Assembly (NCBI GenBank): GCA_023374045.1
Contig: CM041779.1
Span: 558,001-622,000, forward strand
DNA: 64,000 nt
Source: Limonium bicolor
Lineage: Eukaryota; Streptophyta; Magnoliopsida; Caryophyllales; Plumbaginaceae
Direction: 5' to 3'
The translations under genes and the position numbers were made by a program. A model generated the notes under the pieces. The model made no database searches. It had not been told where the DNA came from and saw only the letters and a program-made list of their open reading frames with translations. Below are positions 36,323 through 49,173 of this stretch, piece by piece (positions within the stretch are counted from its first letter, which is position 1; the number at the start of each line of letters is the position of its first letter).

Positions 36323-39300
36323 GTATGAGGTGCAGACCCATGAACATAGGCTCGATTTCCTTTTTTTTTCCATTACTGTGTATCTTCTCATTTGGATCAC
36401 TAGTATACATTCGTGTGTCTTCTCCCACTGATATTCCGCTTGAGGTATAATATGACATTGGCTCTTATTAGTACTTGGTGCTCTTCGCACTTGTCTTGGT
36501 AATACCAAGACGTACCAGCCTACATGTCCACGCAGATTATTGTCATCCGTGTCTCCTGGTGGTTTTGTTCCAGAGTAATACACTGTTGTAGTTCTTTGAT
36601 ACACACTCTTTTGATATCCATTGCATCTTTCTGTATTTCCACTAGATTAATAACTGCACAAGTGCAATACCAAAACACTCAGTCCTACAGAGTGCAGAGG
36701 CGTAAATCTCAGCAGCTAATATCTAAAGGGTCAACAGATAAGATGAGCGAATCATCATGTGAGTGGTACATTCCAAGTCCATTATTCCTTCTTAAGGTAT
36801 GTGTTAGCATTTAGCTTGTCCCTTATCATTGCGTAGTCACGCGTTTATTTTCACATTATTTGGTAGATTCCTCTGCATTGCAAGAACTTGCGTGATCCTT
36901 ATGAGGGTTCTACGTATTATTCGTCCATATAGTGGTTTCTTGTGTATGCCATCTGCCTCGTTATCTTCGAAGGGTCTCCTTGTCTCCAATGTGTATCGTC
37001 TGCTACTCTGTGTTGTAGGTTCTTGGTTTCTCTAGCCGGTTGGTTAACTACGGCTCTTCTCGTCCATCTTCGAGGTAATCTGCATCATTGTCCGTAGTAC
37101 GGAGTTGACTACTTCTCGTGTTCCTAACACTACTTGTCTACATGCATGGGGTATCGTACTGATACATTACTACTTACCTGACTAACCTATAAATAAGTCT
37201 GTCAGGCCCACATGCTCCCATCGGAGTGCGGTCGTCCCATGACTCGTTTAGTAAACTGGTAGCGCCCGTCACACGACTATGGTGAGTATTCTATTGTCAA
37301 TCTCCCTTTCGATGGATGTCCTTGTTGTAGTTCGATGTTGATTGGTCCACAATGTCGGTTATCTTGTCGTAGGTGCGAATGTTCTAGTAGTATGGTGGTA
37401 AGATGGTTGGAACATTATTTTGTTCCCTGGACTCATGTCCTTAGTAACATATTAGTGGTAGCACTTGGCCGCTAACCAGTTGAACGTTAAACGTTGATTC
37501 GTCTGTATGGTTGCAATCGTTTATGTGATATTGGTGCTGAGGTAGCAATGTCAGTTGTCCTATCTCGATCTCCATGAGTATTTACATAATTATTTCCTCC
37601 AGGTTTAATCATTATCATATCTCACCTATGCTTCCCGATACGGCGTAGGGTAAGCTCTCGTACTTGGGTATTCATACGCGTTCTTTCTCCCGTTTAATCG
37701 GGTGTATTGTAGATTGCATGATTGCTTGAGTAACTTGGCTCTTCATCTTTATAACTTTTCTCATTGATGGTACTGCATCCACAAGGGTATGCTAGTTCTC
37801 ATAAGATTTGGTTTGTCCATTAGGACTAAACATTTATCACAATTTGTGATTAGCATTGAATGCTGGTATATACTCTTGGTATTCAGCTAGTAACTAATGT
37901 CTTTGTTGTCACTTATTGTTTAGTGCTAGTTACTTATGACTGCAGTTATTTATATTCCCAGTGCGCGGTGTGGCGCCTGATAGTAATTCGTCATTGTTAT
38001 TCACATTGCTTGCGGTATGTACCGTAGCTCCTTTGTTTCATTATATTAACTTAGACATTGTTGTGTTAGTAATATACCTGGAAAGGTAACTGGAGTCGGT
38101 GTTCCCGGTCTCCTGAGCTTGTGCCCCTTATTTGTACATTAGGTACTTGTTTATTTACGCTATTTAGCGTTTGGTTTGTGTGTTCTGTAATATCGATTTA
38201 GGTGGTTGTCATTGATTTGACTTACACATTCATTCATCACTGACAGTCGTCCCAGTAGTAAACGACATGTCTTTAACATATATCGATACTTATCATTTTC
38301 TTTACATGGCGGGACGCCAATGGCGGCAGCCATTCTTCTACTCAGGACTTGTTTCACAATTGGTATGATATTGATAATACATATAGAATTTAATCTTGAC
38401 GTTGATCACTATTAATTGTACATAATCATTCTGGCACTCCTTGGTAAGGTAGTGCCCAGAGGTGGTAACTATTCATGTGTGCAGTGTTGATTCGCGTTCA
38501 TTGTTGCGAAGGTATTGGTAATGTCCGTATTACGGTAGAATTGTTCTTTTCACTCTTGGTCCATCTGTGGACTGATATATTTTTCTTATTCTCTTGTGCT
38601 CATCACAGGTTGGCGTATACGTACTTATAGTTAGTGAACTATAAGTTACATTTATTACAAGGTTAAAATGTTATAACGTATGATGTGTATAACATCTATT
38701 AAATATGTGGCAATACTGAAGTAATGGAAAGGTATTAGGAGTTGGTGGAAGTAGGAATTTGATGTACAAAATGAGAAATGGAATTTATAACCTAAGGTTA
38801 GTATAAAATGAAACCTTAGGAATTTTAAATTCTGTCCTGAGGTGTGACAAGATATTAAGATAAAGTTTTAAATAAGTTGCATAATATAATACATCAAATC
38901 GAATAATCATCTTACATTAAGATGATGATGAAAATGTGACACAAAATATAAGAGAATAAATCATGAGGTACAAATGTAAGTGACTATATATAAATACTGC
39001 ACATACGATATAGTAAGAAGCTGTATGGCAGCGATCGTTATACGATCGTATTCCCTTCATAGTTTTATTTGTATGATTTAATAGATATACCACGTAACTG
39101 TTAGTCACAAGTTTCCTTTGTTAGTTGTTTGTAACTAGTATACTGCAGTTTTGTTTATCCGTACTATAATTAATGTTGGCAACTAGTGAAGAGTTTCAGG
39201 ATTTATACGACTCTGGTGTGATCAGCACCAGTGTTGTACTAACCTTTCACCCCAATTTGTGGTTGGTTTTCCCTTGATCCCCGGGAATCAGGTTTCACCA

Positions 39301-39640
39301 TCCACTTCCAATCCAGCCATTTAATGGTTTGACAATTAAATTATGTTATCTTGGCTTCTAAGCCTGTGTCATTGCATTCGTTCCCGTTTAGTAGTTATAA
39401 TTTTTGTTATGGGCTGGTGTGCCCCTTTTATTGCGTCACTCGGACTCGTTGGTCCCTTTAGAGGTTGTAGGCCTCGTAGGTTAGTGGTTTATTGCAACGA
39501 TTGTAGTTATGTAGTTTATACTAGAGGTGTACAATTGTTTGGTGATTATTGGTAGCCATGGTGTCGTACCATAGGTCTACGCAGTTACGGTATTCGTTGT
39601 AACGATAATAGTAGTGGTAACTGTAGTTGTAATTGTTGCA

Positions 39641-39718
39641 GCACTTGCAGTGGCAAGTGCGCGGGGTAGACGAAATTATTAGTACATTGTTCAAATCAGC
39701 GCTTGCAGTTGCAAGCGC
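39641..39718. other. Pair of hairpins with a compensated base change
   Basis: Hairpin 1, 39641-39660: GCACTTGC-AGTG-GCAAGTGC. Hairpin 2, 39699-39718: GCGCTTGC-AGTT-GCAAGCGC. The stems are 8 bp, both perfect, and differ by one pair (A-T in the first, G-C in the second); the loops differ by one base. Confidence 0.8.
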
Positions 39719-40735
39719 GCCATGCAAGTAGAGTTGTCGGTTTCCGACTTGTTTGTCTCAATGTTGCATTGGTTGTCTAAGTACTGTTAGGAATATTGTT
39801 CATGAATAAGACGGTATTTGGATTTGGGAAATTTTCCTGACCACATTGTCCCTAGAATAAGCAAGTCCTCCCTCACATTATATTTATAATAGCGTAAACA
39901 TTTGGACTTTGTCTCCCTACAGGTACCGCCGCGATAGGGTTCTAGTGTCACTGTATTGTGCGTACACAAGTTTAGGATTGAAGTTCGTACATAACAGGAC
40001 GGTACTCTCACAAGGTTTTCGTCACGTTCTCAAGATAATTTCTCTTTACAGTTTGATGGTTACAGGTTCCGTTATGGGCGGCAGTCTCGTCTCGCGGAGT
40101 TCATAGTGCTCCCGGTCCGCTTGCCCTGATGTCCTTGGGTGGCCCGTTCCACGACGTTGTAGTAGTAGTGACGCTCGCTTTTGGCAGTGCCTATTGATAC
40201 GGCGCTTGGTCGTCAATGGGGGTATGACATTGAGGTTGTATTAATGTTACAGGGGCAGGAATTATTCATTCGCTGCGGGAGTGTTTAGACAATCTGTTGG
40301 GCTTGGTAGCCCTTTTTCCTAAATTCGGGGATTTTATTTCTTGGTTATATTATACTCATTGGGTTGTGGCGGGAGGGGTACTGTCGGCGGTAGTTCGTAC
40401 TGGACTTCCACATGAAGGTGGATTGTCGCCAGTGTACTCATGACGTTTGTGTCTCCTCCTGGCTGAGCTCTCAGCTGGTCCTTAGCAGGGGGTAACATTC
40501 CCGGGCCTTTATGCCCTTGGTCAGCTTTCTGGCTCACACCACCACTAGATGTCGGTATTACCGTTCGTCTTCTCAACAACGCACCATAATGCAATCAACT
40601 CATTATGTGCCCCAAGGGCTAACACTTGCAGGCCAAAGGCTCTGCCAACACATAATTTCATTAAGACACAGACGTTTCGTACCTCACAAACGTTTCCCAA
40701 ATCCTAAGCTCACTGTCTTAACCTAGTATCTCGTC

Positions 40736-40763
40736 ATCAGAGCGGTACTCCGCTCTGATACCA
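40736..40763 (-). other. Primer binding site (initiator tRNA-Met) within a 10-bp hairpin
   Basis: Minus strand TGGTATCAGAGC at 40763-40752, four bases (AAAG) from the LTR end, is complementary to the 3' end of initiator tRNA-Met. A perfect 10-bp stem, ATCAGAGCGG (40736-40745) with CCGCTCTGAT (40750-40759), loop 4 nt, covers eight of the twelve primer-site bases. Confidence 0.9.
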
Positions 40764-40767
40764 CTTT

Positions 40768-43700
40768 TGTAACACCCCTCATAACAATTACGTAATAATC
40801 GCTCACGTGAACAGGAAATAAAGGCGTCTCACAGCGGAAGTAATTACATTAATAGATCTCACATGGGTGTTACTTGCCACCACTCGCCCATGCGAGTGAT
40901 GTAGCAGTACAACATCTTAACAAAATTAAACATAAAAATACAATCCGCAGTGACAACGAGATACCACCTCCATTTCTATCTAAGTATCAAAAGAACAACT
41001 ACGGTGAGCATCTAAACATAATCCAAATCTTACAATGTCCTAACTACCCAATCCCGCACTTCGGCTTCAACGTTTTCAGCAACCTGCACAATAAGTGTAG
41101 TATCAGCGATAGTCGCTGAGTATGCCGGATCTGGACCCTATTGGTCACTTGTCATTTTTAACCGTCTTGATATTAGATTGGTTTCATGCTTTTTCATTTT
41201 ACAGATATGGTAAATACTGTAACAACATGCATGATTATATAATCATTCATCCAATCCAAATAGTCATATATGGATATACATATCACTGTCATACAACATA
41301 CAATACAATGGTATTGAGAACTCAATCATCGTATGTTAACATTTTCACATAGTACATCACTCGGCCCTCCGGGCCTTCACATATTGTTTGTTTAAGTTAG
41401 CACAGTCGGGCGTCAGTTAGGACAACCCGAGATATAATCACTTGGACAGTAGTCCCACGTACACACAAAGGTGCTCACTGCCCTGATCATCCGAAGACTC
41501 TGGGACTTATTCACTTTGCCTTTGTAAAGGCGTCCATTTAGGTGGCCAAGGGCCTGGTGCCAACGGTAGCACACTCCGCCTGACGATCTATCTAGGCTCG
41601 ATCAGGATTACTAGGGAAGACCCGATACGGGATATCCCAAGAGATCTCTACGCGCGACCAGCAGCCAATGACTGTCTGGATTAAGATACATCATCACATT
41701 CATTCATACTCCTTGTTAGCTTTGTTAGTTAGATAGTCAGTAACAGTTTTTGTTATGGAGTACATCACTTAATTTGTTGGCTGCCCTATGGGTCTTACGC
41801 ATGCCTAGAATTATTCTAGGTAACATTCACGTTTGAGTCAAAGCTCTAGAGACCGACAATGTCGTGTCCCGTTCCTAAGTATTTTACTTAGGTTATAACT
41901 ACATACTGGTAATACTTAGCGCATTAGGTCAGACAGCAGTGGTCACAACACACATTTCGCATATGTAGTTTTATATAAGTCGATCTATAGTCGACGTATT
42001 AGTCCCGTGGGACGTTCGTGCATAAATAAATAATGCAATGAACATAACTACACATACACATACACACATACATCACATACATACATTCACACAAGTTATT
42101 TATCAAACAAATCCGAGCCCGAGGAATTCCTCAGGACAACTCGGATCAAATCCCTTTACATACCGTACACCGTTGACTAGATTCGTGCAGTGCAGACCAC
42201 TAGAGCTTTCGAGCGCGTACGTCGGGAATGCGATCTAGTAATACAAGGAACACTAAGCGTCAATCCACATGACAGCACGATTCGGTATTCCCGAATAATA
42301 TTTGAAATCCTAGTACTATGTCCCCAGACTTAACATTTGTTACTAGTTAAAGTATCGTTGTTAATATTTGATAACTCCTTACGCGTTGTGTGAGTTAATT
42401 CTCGGTTTACATTAGGGCATACAACCTTACGTTATACACTTATGATACTTCACTAGGGTTTACTTATCAAACCAAGGTCCTATACTATCCTTAGTATTTT
42501 ATGTCGTTATAACTATAGTGTATAACTTTATTTCTTGGTACGTGTTTATCTTTGTATGTATGCATTTAGCATAACAGTTTGAATAACTACATCCTTAGCC
42601 CCATAATATATTTTGTGTTACGTTTGTTCTATAATGTTATACGGTACGATATTTTATGTGTCACTAGACTTTATTACATGTGGCTTGGCAACTTAGGCGC
42701 GTATCGAAAATAATATACACATGTATCACATTTGAGCTCCTTTATTATATGCTTTCATCTCTCACAAAACTACCGCATAGCTTATAATATATTGTAGATA
42801 TTTAATTTTATAACATCAGAAACCTTGTGGTAAGGTATGACCCAAGGTCTTTTCACACTTGTCTAAATATCGGTTACAATATATATGTACATCAAATTTC
42901 CTTTCACAACTCAAACACACCATATTAATTATAGATTGAAGACCCAGGTCTGTATTACAACTTAACCACTCACTGTATCTCAATTGAACAGAAATAAAAC
43001 ATGACATCAGAAATCTGAAGTTCATGCCTCCATATATATTTTTTTGTATCTGTTTGGTAATTGAGTTGATTTCCAAATTCCTAATGAATGTATCAGTCTA
43101 ATCCACCCTCTTAGAAGTATTTTAAATTCCTGATTAACTCTCTCCAATACTCACAACAATCTGTTCTGCTCCCTTACAGAGACAGTTTAACTCCTGAAAT
43201 AAAACCGAAAACATTATTTATGTAACTTTCCTTCAAGTCTTTGCTCAGCCTTCTGGTCGGTTTCCAAATGCTTCACATATCAGCTACCCGAGTTAGTTAG
43301 GTTTTAAGCCCTTTAATCATTCAATGCCATTCACTTATACTCCCCGCAACTTAGTTATACAGAGATGGCAAATTCTGAGACTGAAACCAAAACAGAAACT
43401 GGTTTCATGGACTGTTGTTTCGTTTTCTGTTACTTAAATCATTTCTTAACCTTCCCCAACTTACTTAATGATTCGTTTATGTGTCTCAGTATAGTTTTAA
43501 CCTCTTAACAAACCACTGCAACACTTTTATCTTCTGTAACAGGTCTATACAGAACATAAAACTCCTGGAATGGAACTCCAGTCAGGAACCGACAGTTTCT
43601 CTTAAATTTGCTCTCTGCCTGTTATCTAAACTTATTTACAACTCTTCATAGCTGTTATACCCACTCAGTTAACATCTTATCAGGCCTTTAAACTTAAGAA

Positions 43701-46700
43701 CAACCCAAGGCAGCTTGTTACAGATTCAGAAATGGTCTGACTCGGTTCTGTGAGAAAACTGGAAGGGAAAAAAACTGAGATCAAAACTGGAATTTCATTC
43801 CTCCTGCTTGTCTTCCTGGGTTCACTCATTTAAGTTTCTTTTTCTTAGTCTGTTTAGACCCTAGCTAAGTGTTAAATTCCTAGGCAGTTCCAGGTGATAA
43901 GGCTTTTTTCCTGAGCCAGCAATCTGTTACACAGAATCTAGGATCTGGAAACTGAAGCTGAATATTTTTGTCATCGTCTTCCTCCTGTGTAATCATTTGT
44001 CTCCCAGCTTATCCCTCATTGCTAACTCATGTAATTAAGTCTTCTATCACAGGTTTAAATCTATACCAACTTGTGAATTTTACAGAATCATTCTTATACT
44101 TTAGTAAGGAAATTCCCAGAACTGAAATCAAAAGAACCACCACCCTGAAACACGATTATGATAACTACCCTTCTGTTGTTTGGTTTCTGTCTGTTATCAA
44201 AACTATCCCTTAGTTTTCCCCAAACTTGCTCAGTTACTTATTTATATGTTTTGACACAGTTCTTATCCTAAGTCACTAAGTTAAAGCTACACAAACCCAC
44301 TCTTAATGGAACAAGCGGTTTCAGAATCAACCAACTGAAACATAAACTAATATCATGTCTTCTGTTTCTTTTTTCTACTTCCTAGTTTCCCAAGTTACTG
44401 CCTCTTGCAGTTAAATGTTTCACTTCGAGTTCTTTTCCATAACAGACCTAAGGCAACCCCAGAACAACTCCATTGGTGCCACTGAAGTTGAGTACACAGA
44501 AACCAATCTGTAGCAGAAACTCTGCAGCAGATGCGGTATTATTTTTTTTCCATGTCTTTTCCTCTCTTGTTAGTGCATGTGTTTGATTCTCATCCTCCCC
44601 AAACTGTTGACCCAGTTACTGCAGTATCTTATCAAACTTCTAAACCCGACCTAAATCCAAAACAACTTCGTTACAGACACGAAATAATCACTACTGAACT
44701 GGAAGGAAATCTGAAACTGAATAAAACTGAAATCTGAAACTGGTGTTCTTCTTTACTTTTCTGTTCCTCTTATAGTTCACTCATCAGGTTGCATTTCCCC
44801 AGTAGTCTAGCTATTTCATTAATTGTATAGATATCCTTTTTAATCTTCATGGTAGCCCCAAAGAGACATGGAACACAGCCTGGAAGTTCTTTACACAGAA
44901 ACAAAGGAACAGCAGAAGAAAATCTGCAACAGAAACTGCAACCGCTGTAAGTACTTCCCTGTTGCTTGTTTCTGTTATCTAACTTCTTTCTTAATCTTCC
45001 CCACTTGTTTATGTAGTTTATTCGGTGTTTGACTCAAAATATACCCAAGGTGCTACGGTTAATACTACCTGAGGTTGCTTATGCTGTAACCAGAGATTCT
45101 CATAGCTTAAAACCAAACTTAAGTTCTGCTATGTTTCCTTCTGTTCTGTGATCAAAGTGTCATTTTCGCCCTGCTCCTGAATTAGATTTCAGTTCACTCT
45201 CATAGTCCATTTCAGTGGCTAAGTGTGTTATAAGACTTTTTGAATTCAAGGATAGACCACATCTTACAGAGGCAACTCTCCAGTAAGGCCTTCACACAGA
45301 AACTCAAAGAAATCAGAACTGAAAACAGACAAACAGAAAAGACACTGATGCATAATTCTTTCCCTGTTACTTGGTTGTGCATCAGATTGGGTTCTGATTT
45401 CTTCATGAAGTTCTTATTCTCACTTAGGTGTGATGAATGTTCAGGTTCCTTAACTCACAATATAAACCAAGCATACAGAACACAGACATCCTGGTTTTCC
45501 CTTTATGTTTTCCCTCATTACTAACCTGTGTAGTTTGGTGTTCCACTGAGGCTTTAAGTTTTTATCTGGCCCTACTAACCTCACACTACTTCAGTAATGT
45601 AACCACTCACGCAGGCCTCACGGTGGTTGGAAAACACACTAGAAACAAAAGCATAATTGTTGCATCTGTTTCTTGTGCTTTTCTTTTCTTTTTTTTTTTT
45701 GTTGTAATCAGTTTTCATTTATATTTCTTCAACACCCTCTTGTTTAGAGGCTTAGCCAGTTGTATTCATCAGGTTTTAATTGTATTTTCAACTCAAGGAC
45801 ATTCAATATAACTGAGGCCACATGCTACAGAATCGGCATGGTTATCAGGTTGACAGGTTTAGTCTACCTTTTTATTTTCTGATCCCGAATCAGTTTAGAA
45901 TTCACTCACCAGTCTAATGGCTTTACAACCTCTTCTTAGCTACGCCTCTGGTAGGACATGGAATTCCAGCTCCTTCGCCACTCAATACAGCTGAGGGAAA
46001 GTTCTCAGAGGTTATACTTGGTAAAGAAAGAAGAGTACAACAGGTTGTGGGAACTGGTAGAAGATTTACCTTCCACCTCAGTTCAAACCCGAAGATGCTG
46101 CTGCATTACGGAGAGATTTTCTTGCCTGATCATATTGGAAGAAGGACGTCATGTTATTGCAGGTCAAAAAGACAGGGAAGCCCCCAGTTATGGAAGTCAA
46201 GATTGAACAGAACTTCAAGAATACAAGAGACTGAGCAACCGGTATTTTTTTTTCCTTCTGTGGTTATTATTCATGGCTTACCTACCAGAAGTTCTTGGAG
46301 GGAGTTGTCTCAGGACCTCCAGGATTCTACCCTCGGTTAACATGCAGTGTTCTTGCACGACAGATGCAGGCGTCTGAGGAACTGTGTTGAGCAGTCTCGG
46401 TCAGGACTGTGCAGAGACAAAGAAAGAAGAAAGGTAACAGACCCAAGACAACTGGTTTGGAGTATTACCAGGTGTTAGCCTCGAGAAGAAATGAAGCACC
46501 CCACGGTTTCAACTTCCAGAGAGAGTTATACAAAGGCTGCGGGGAAAAGAGTCGGGAATTAAGGAGGATCCTCAGAATGGAGGCAGAGATGAGTGACAGT
46601 GGATGAGTAACTGAGAATCACCTCACCTGGAATCAGAACTGAGTCGCATTGCTTCAGGCGGCTCTTGCATGGGGTAAGCTCAGTTTTGAGTTGAGATGCT

Positions 46701-47476
46701 GAGATACTGACTCAAGAGACCAAACTTGGTGGCTTTATCGGTTCATGATACTGATGCGTGGAGTTTCAAAAGGCGACCCTGATGCCCAGACTTTACTACG
46801 GTCAAGATGGAGTATGTAGTTGCGAGTTACAAGGAGCTGTCATGGGCGATTGAGAAAAATATGTAGGCCTGTCGCGTTGATAATTGTAGCCATCTTGGTT
46901 TGAGATATCCAAATCAGAGGGGAATGTCGAGTGTGAATCTTTCTTTTCTGTAACTCTAGTAGTGAGACTACTAGTTATGATTCGTGGGTAGTTTATACTG
47001 AATTCGAGCACAGCTCAAGCGGTTAAGGTTTCGGGATATATACGAGAGGTCTCGGGTTCGAATCCCGGCTAGAGCATGTTGCTGTTTTATTTTTTTCCAG
47101 CCTTATTGTGCCTATTGATTGTATATAAATGACTATATTAATATTTAGCGTTACTAGTTGTATGTATACATATACGTATACGACTATTTTTATTTGTCAC
47201 GTTTTGGTTATATGTACAACGTTATGATCTTGTAACGCTATGTACATTTACACATATATATCCGTATGTACATAAATACGGTAATACTAAACTGTTCGTT
47301 ATGTCACGTTTTTAATTACAACATTATACGGGTACAACTATTTATAGTAGTGTTCTAATTATATATACAACGTCATAATTTTGTAACGTTGTGTATATGT
47401 ACGTATATAACCGTTTTATGCTTTAATGTTGTAAGTTATATATTTAAATAACGTTTAATTACTTAGGGGTATTTCA
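40768..47476 (-). repeat. 5' LTR of the LARD (6709 bp)
   Basis: Direct repeat of 28507-35159, sense minus. On the transcript strand it starts TGAAATACCCC at 47476 and ends GGGGTGTTACA at 40768. The tRNA-like segment recurs at 47007-47076 (B box 47055-47065) and the ~194-bp repeats at about 43220-45600. As the 5' LTR it should hold the promoter, on the minus strand; no convincing TATA box was chosen. Confidence 0.95.
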
Positions 47477-47481
47477 GATAG

Positions 47482-48595
47482 GGTTTCTCTTGATACATTT
47501 TTTTAGCTGACTTGATTGGTTTGCCAAAGTCTGTCTCATTGTCCTTAGCCCATAAATAAACATGTTCACTTGTTAATAGCTAATGAGCTTGTCCATCCTC
47601 AATATTCCTATTGAATGACTTCTTTTTTTCTACAAAAGAGTGACCAACTGGAAGAAATCTTCGATGGCCCATATAAACAGTTTCTTTTTGCAATGCTCTA
47701 ACCACTCGTCCTCTTTACCTTCCTCATAGATTGAGCAATGCCCCTTTTGATACTATAACCTAACAAAATTCAGTGTGCAGAGACATCATTAATCGTGCAG
47801 AACAACATTGCACGCGATGTAAATTGTTCATTGGCATAAGCATCGAAGACTGAAACACCTTCATTCCATAAAAGTTTGAGATCTTCAATCAAGGGAGAGA
47901 GATAAACATCAATATCGTATCTAGGTTGTTTGGGCCCTGAAATCAATAATGATAGCATAATGTACTTGCGTTTCATGTATAACCAAGATGACAATTTGTA
48001 TATCACCAACAACACTGGCCAATGTACTATGTTGACTACTTAGCATGTCGTATAGGTTCATTCTATCAGTGCACATGCCAAGTCTCAAATTCCTAACTTC
48101 CTTCCCCAAATCATCAAATCTTCAATCTATATTCCTCCACTGTGGGGAATCAGCAGGATGGAGTTCTGTCAATATTGAACAACCAGAAGCGATGGAGTTA
48201 ATTAAACAGACGACAATGGAGAAAGGAGCTACTAGTACAATTTGGCTATGGAGGATTTAGTTCGCGCGCACGGTTTCAGTATTGTGGAGCTAGCATAGGT
48301 ACTTATAAAGAATGAAGAGAAATTAATCGCAGGGTTTTAGTTTGCGGGGGTCGATTTTCATTCTTTTTTTAAAAAAATTGTTAGCCAGTTCTATCAAGAA
48401 CCGATGCTTATTCTTACCCATATTGGAACCGCTGCATAAAATTAATTGATGTTTTTGAGGTGCTTTAGAGTAACAAACGACTTAAAACATGTTGCAAATT
48501 ACAATTAGAAAGTGCTTTAAATGTATTATTTTGCAGTAGTTACATTTAGAACCGCCTTATATTAAACGCTTCAAAACATACTTTTTCTACTAGTG
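47482..48595 (-). pseudogene. CACTA remnant with TNP2-type transposase piece and one terminus
   Basis: Minus strand at 47770-48015 encodes GPKQPRYDIDVYLSPLIEDL and the NEGVSVFDAY block, matching the catalytic region of the TNP2-type protein at 11630-12013 but clearly diverged. 48045-48130 gives VRNLRLGMCTD, the block that follows upstream. The right end, TTTTTCTACTAGTG (to 48595), is a CACTA terminus, preceded by repeated AACCG(C/A) motifs instead of ACCTACGGA, so this is a different CACTA family. The transposase is cut on its C-terminal side at the LARD insertion, and a large part between transposase and terminus is missing. Confidence 0.75.
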
Positions 48596-49173
48596 AAAAT
48601 ATATAAATATACTTTGTAAACTATGGATGGTGTATCCAGTCGAAGTAGTACAACAAGTGACGTATCGACAGGAACTTGAAAACTATCTAGTTAGTTACAA
48701 GTTTAGTAAATGTACAAACAAATATATATATACACACAAAGATAAGTGCAGTAAATGTTTGGGAGTTTTTGTGGTTTTTGGTGGACAGACAAATAATAAA
48801 AAAGGTGATAAAACTAAACTGACTAATCTATGATAGGTGTAACCCGGGATGGATATTTGCCCCCTTCACCCTTTAATACAAACCGTCGATTTGAGAAGTC
48901 AAAACTAGACAAAAAGTTGACTTAAATAATTAATAGCCAATCATTATCTACTCATGAGTAGAAACTATTTCAGAGGTTTCAAACTTTGAGGCATATTACG
49001 AACTTTTAAAGTATTTTTTAATTAGTAGAGATATTTTTATCTTTTTCCTTCTGGTCAATGACTACAATGGTATTTCATGGACTTTTGTAAAATTGTAATG
49101 GCATTTTGTGACTTTTTTGGGCATTTCATGAGTTAGCAAAAAATAGTGCAATTTCATGAGATTTCTCAAAAAA
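48596..49173. other. Non-coding stretch, nothing recognised
   Basis: AT-rich sequence between the CACTA remnant and the MITE cluster. A weak relative of the following MITE (TGGTATTTCATGGAC near 49068) may be present. No gene, RNA or clear repeat was recognised. Confidence 0.4.

Larger units (their letters stand above)
35160..40767 (-). other. Non-coding interior of the LARD
   Basis: 5608 bp between the LTRs without a recognisable protein. Reading frames are short on both strands. Features seen: a 318-bp tandem duplication (35686-36322), paired hairpins at 39641-39718, the primer-site hairpin at 40736-40759, and otherwise mixed AT-rich sequence. In barley LARDs the interior is conserved as RNA structure rather than as protein (established for that family); the hairpins here are consistent with a similar role, which is inference. 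Confidence 0.85.
28507..47476 (-). mobile_element. Complete 18.97-kb LARD-type LTR retrotransposon (non-autonomous Ty3/gypsy)
   Basis: Two direct repeats, 28507-35159 and 40768-47476, each run TG..CA (plus TGTAACACCCC..GGGGTATTTCA). They are bounded by a perfect 5-bp target duplication, GATAG, at 28502-28506 and 47477-47481. The primer site (40752-40763) and polypurine tract (about 35160-35171) both read on minus, so the 5' LTR is the right-hand one. The 5.6-kb interior has no gag, protease, integrase or RT in any frame. Long LTRs with a non-coding interior define LARDs, which depend on proteins of an autonomous partner. The stretch before the 3' LTR (minus GACGAAGTCTCC..AAGGGGGTAGAC) resembles the end of Tekay/Del-type gypsy elements, suggesting that lineage as parent. 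It inserted beside a CACTA remnant. Confidence 0.95.

Noticed and set aside
36200..36604. 134-codon ORF in the LARD interior as a possible gag remnant
   Set aside because: It crosses the 318-bp duplication, has no zinc knuckle or gag-like features, and is not supported by neighbours.
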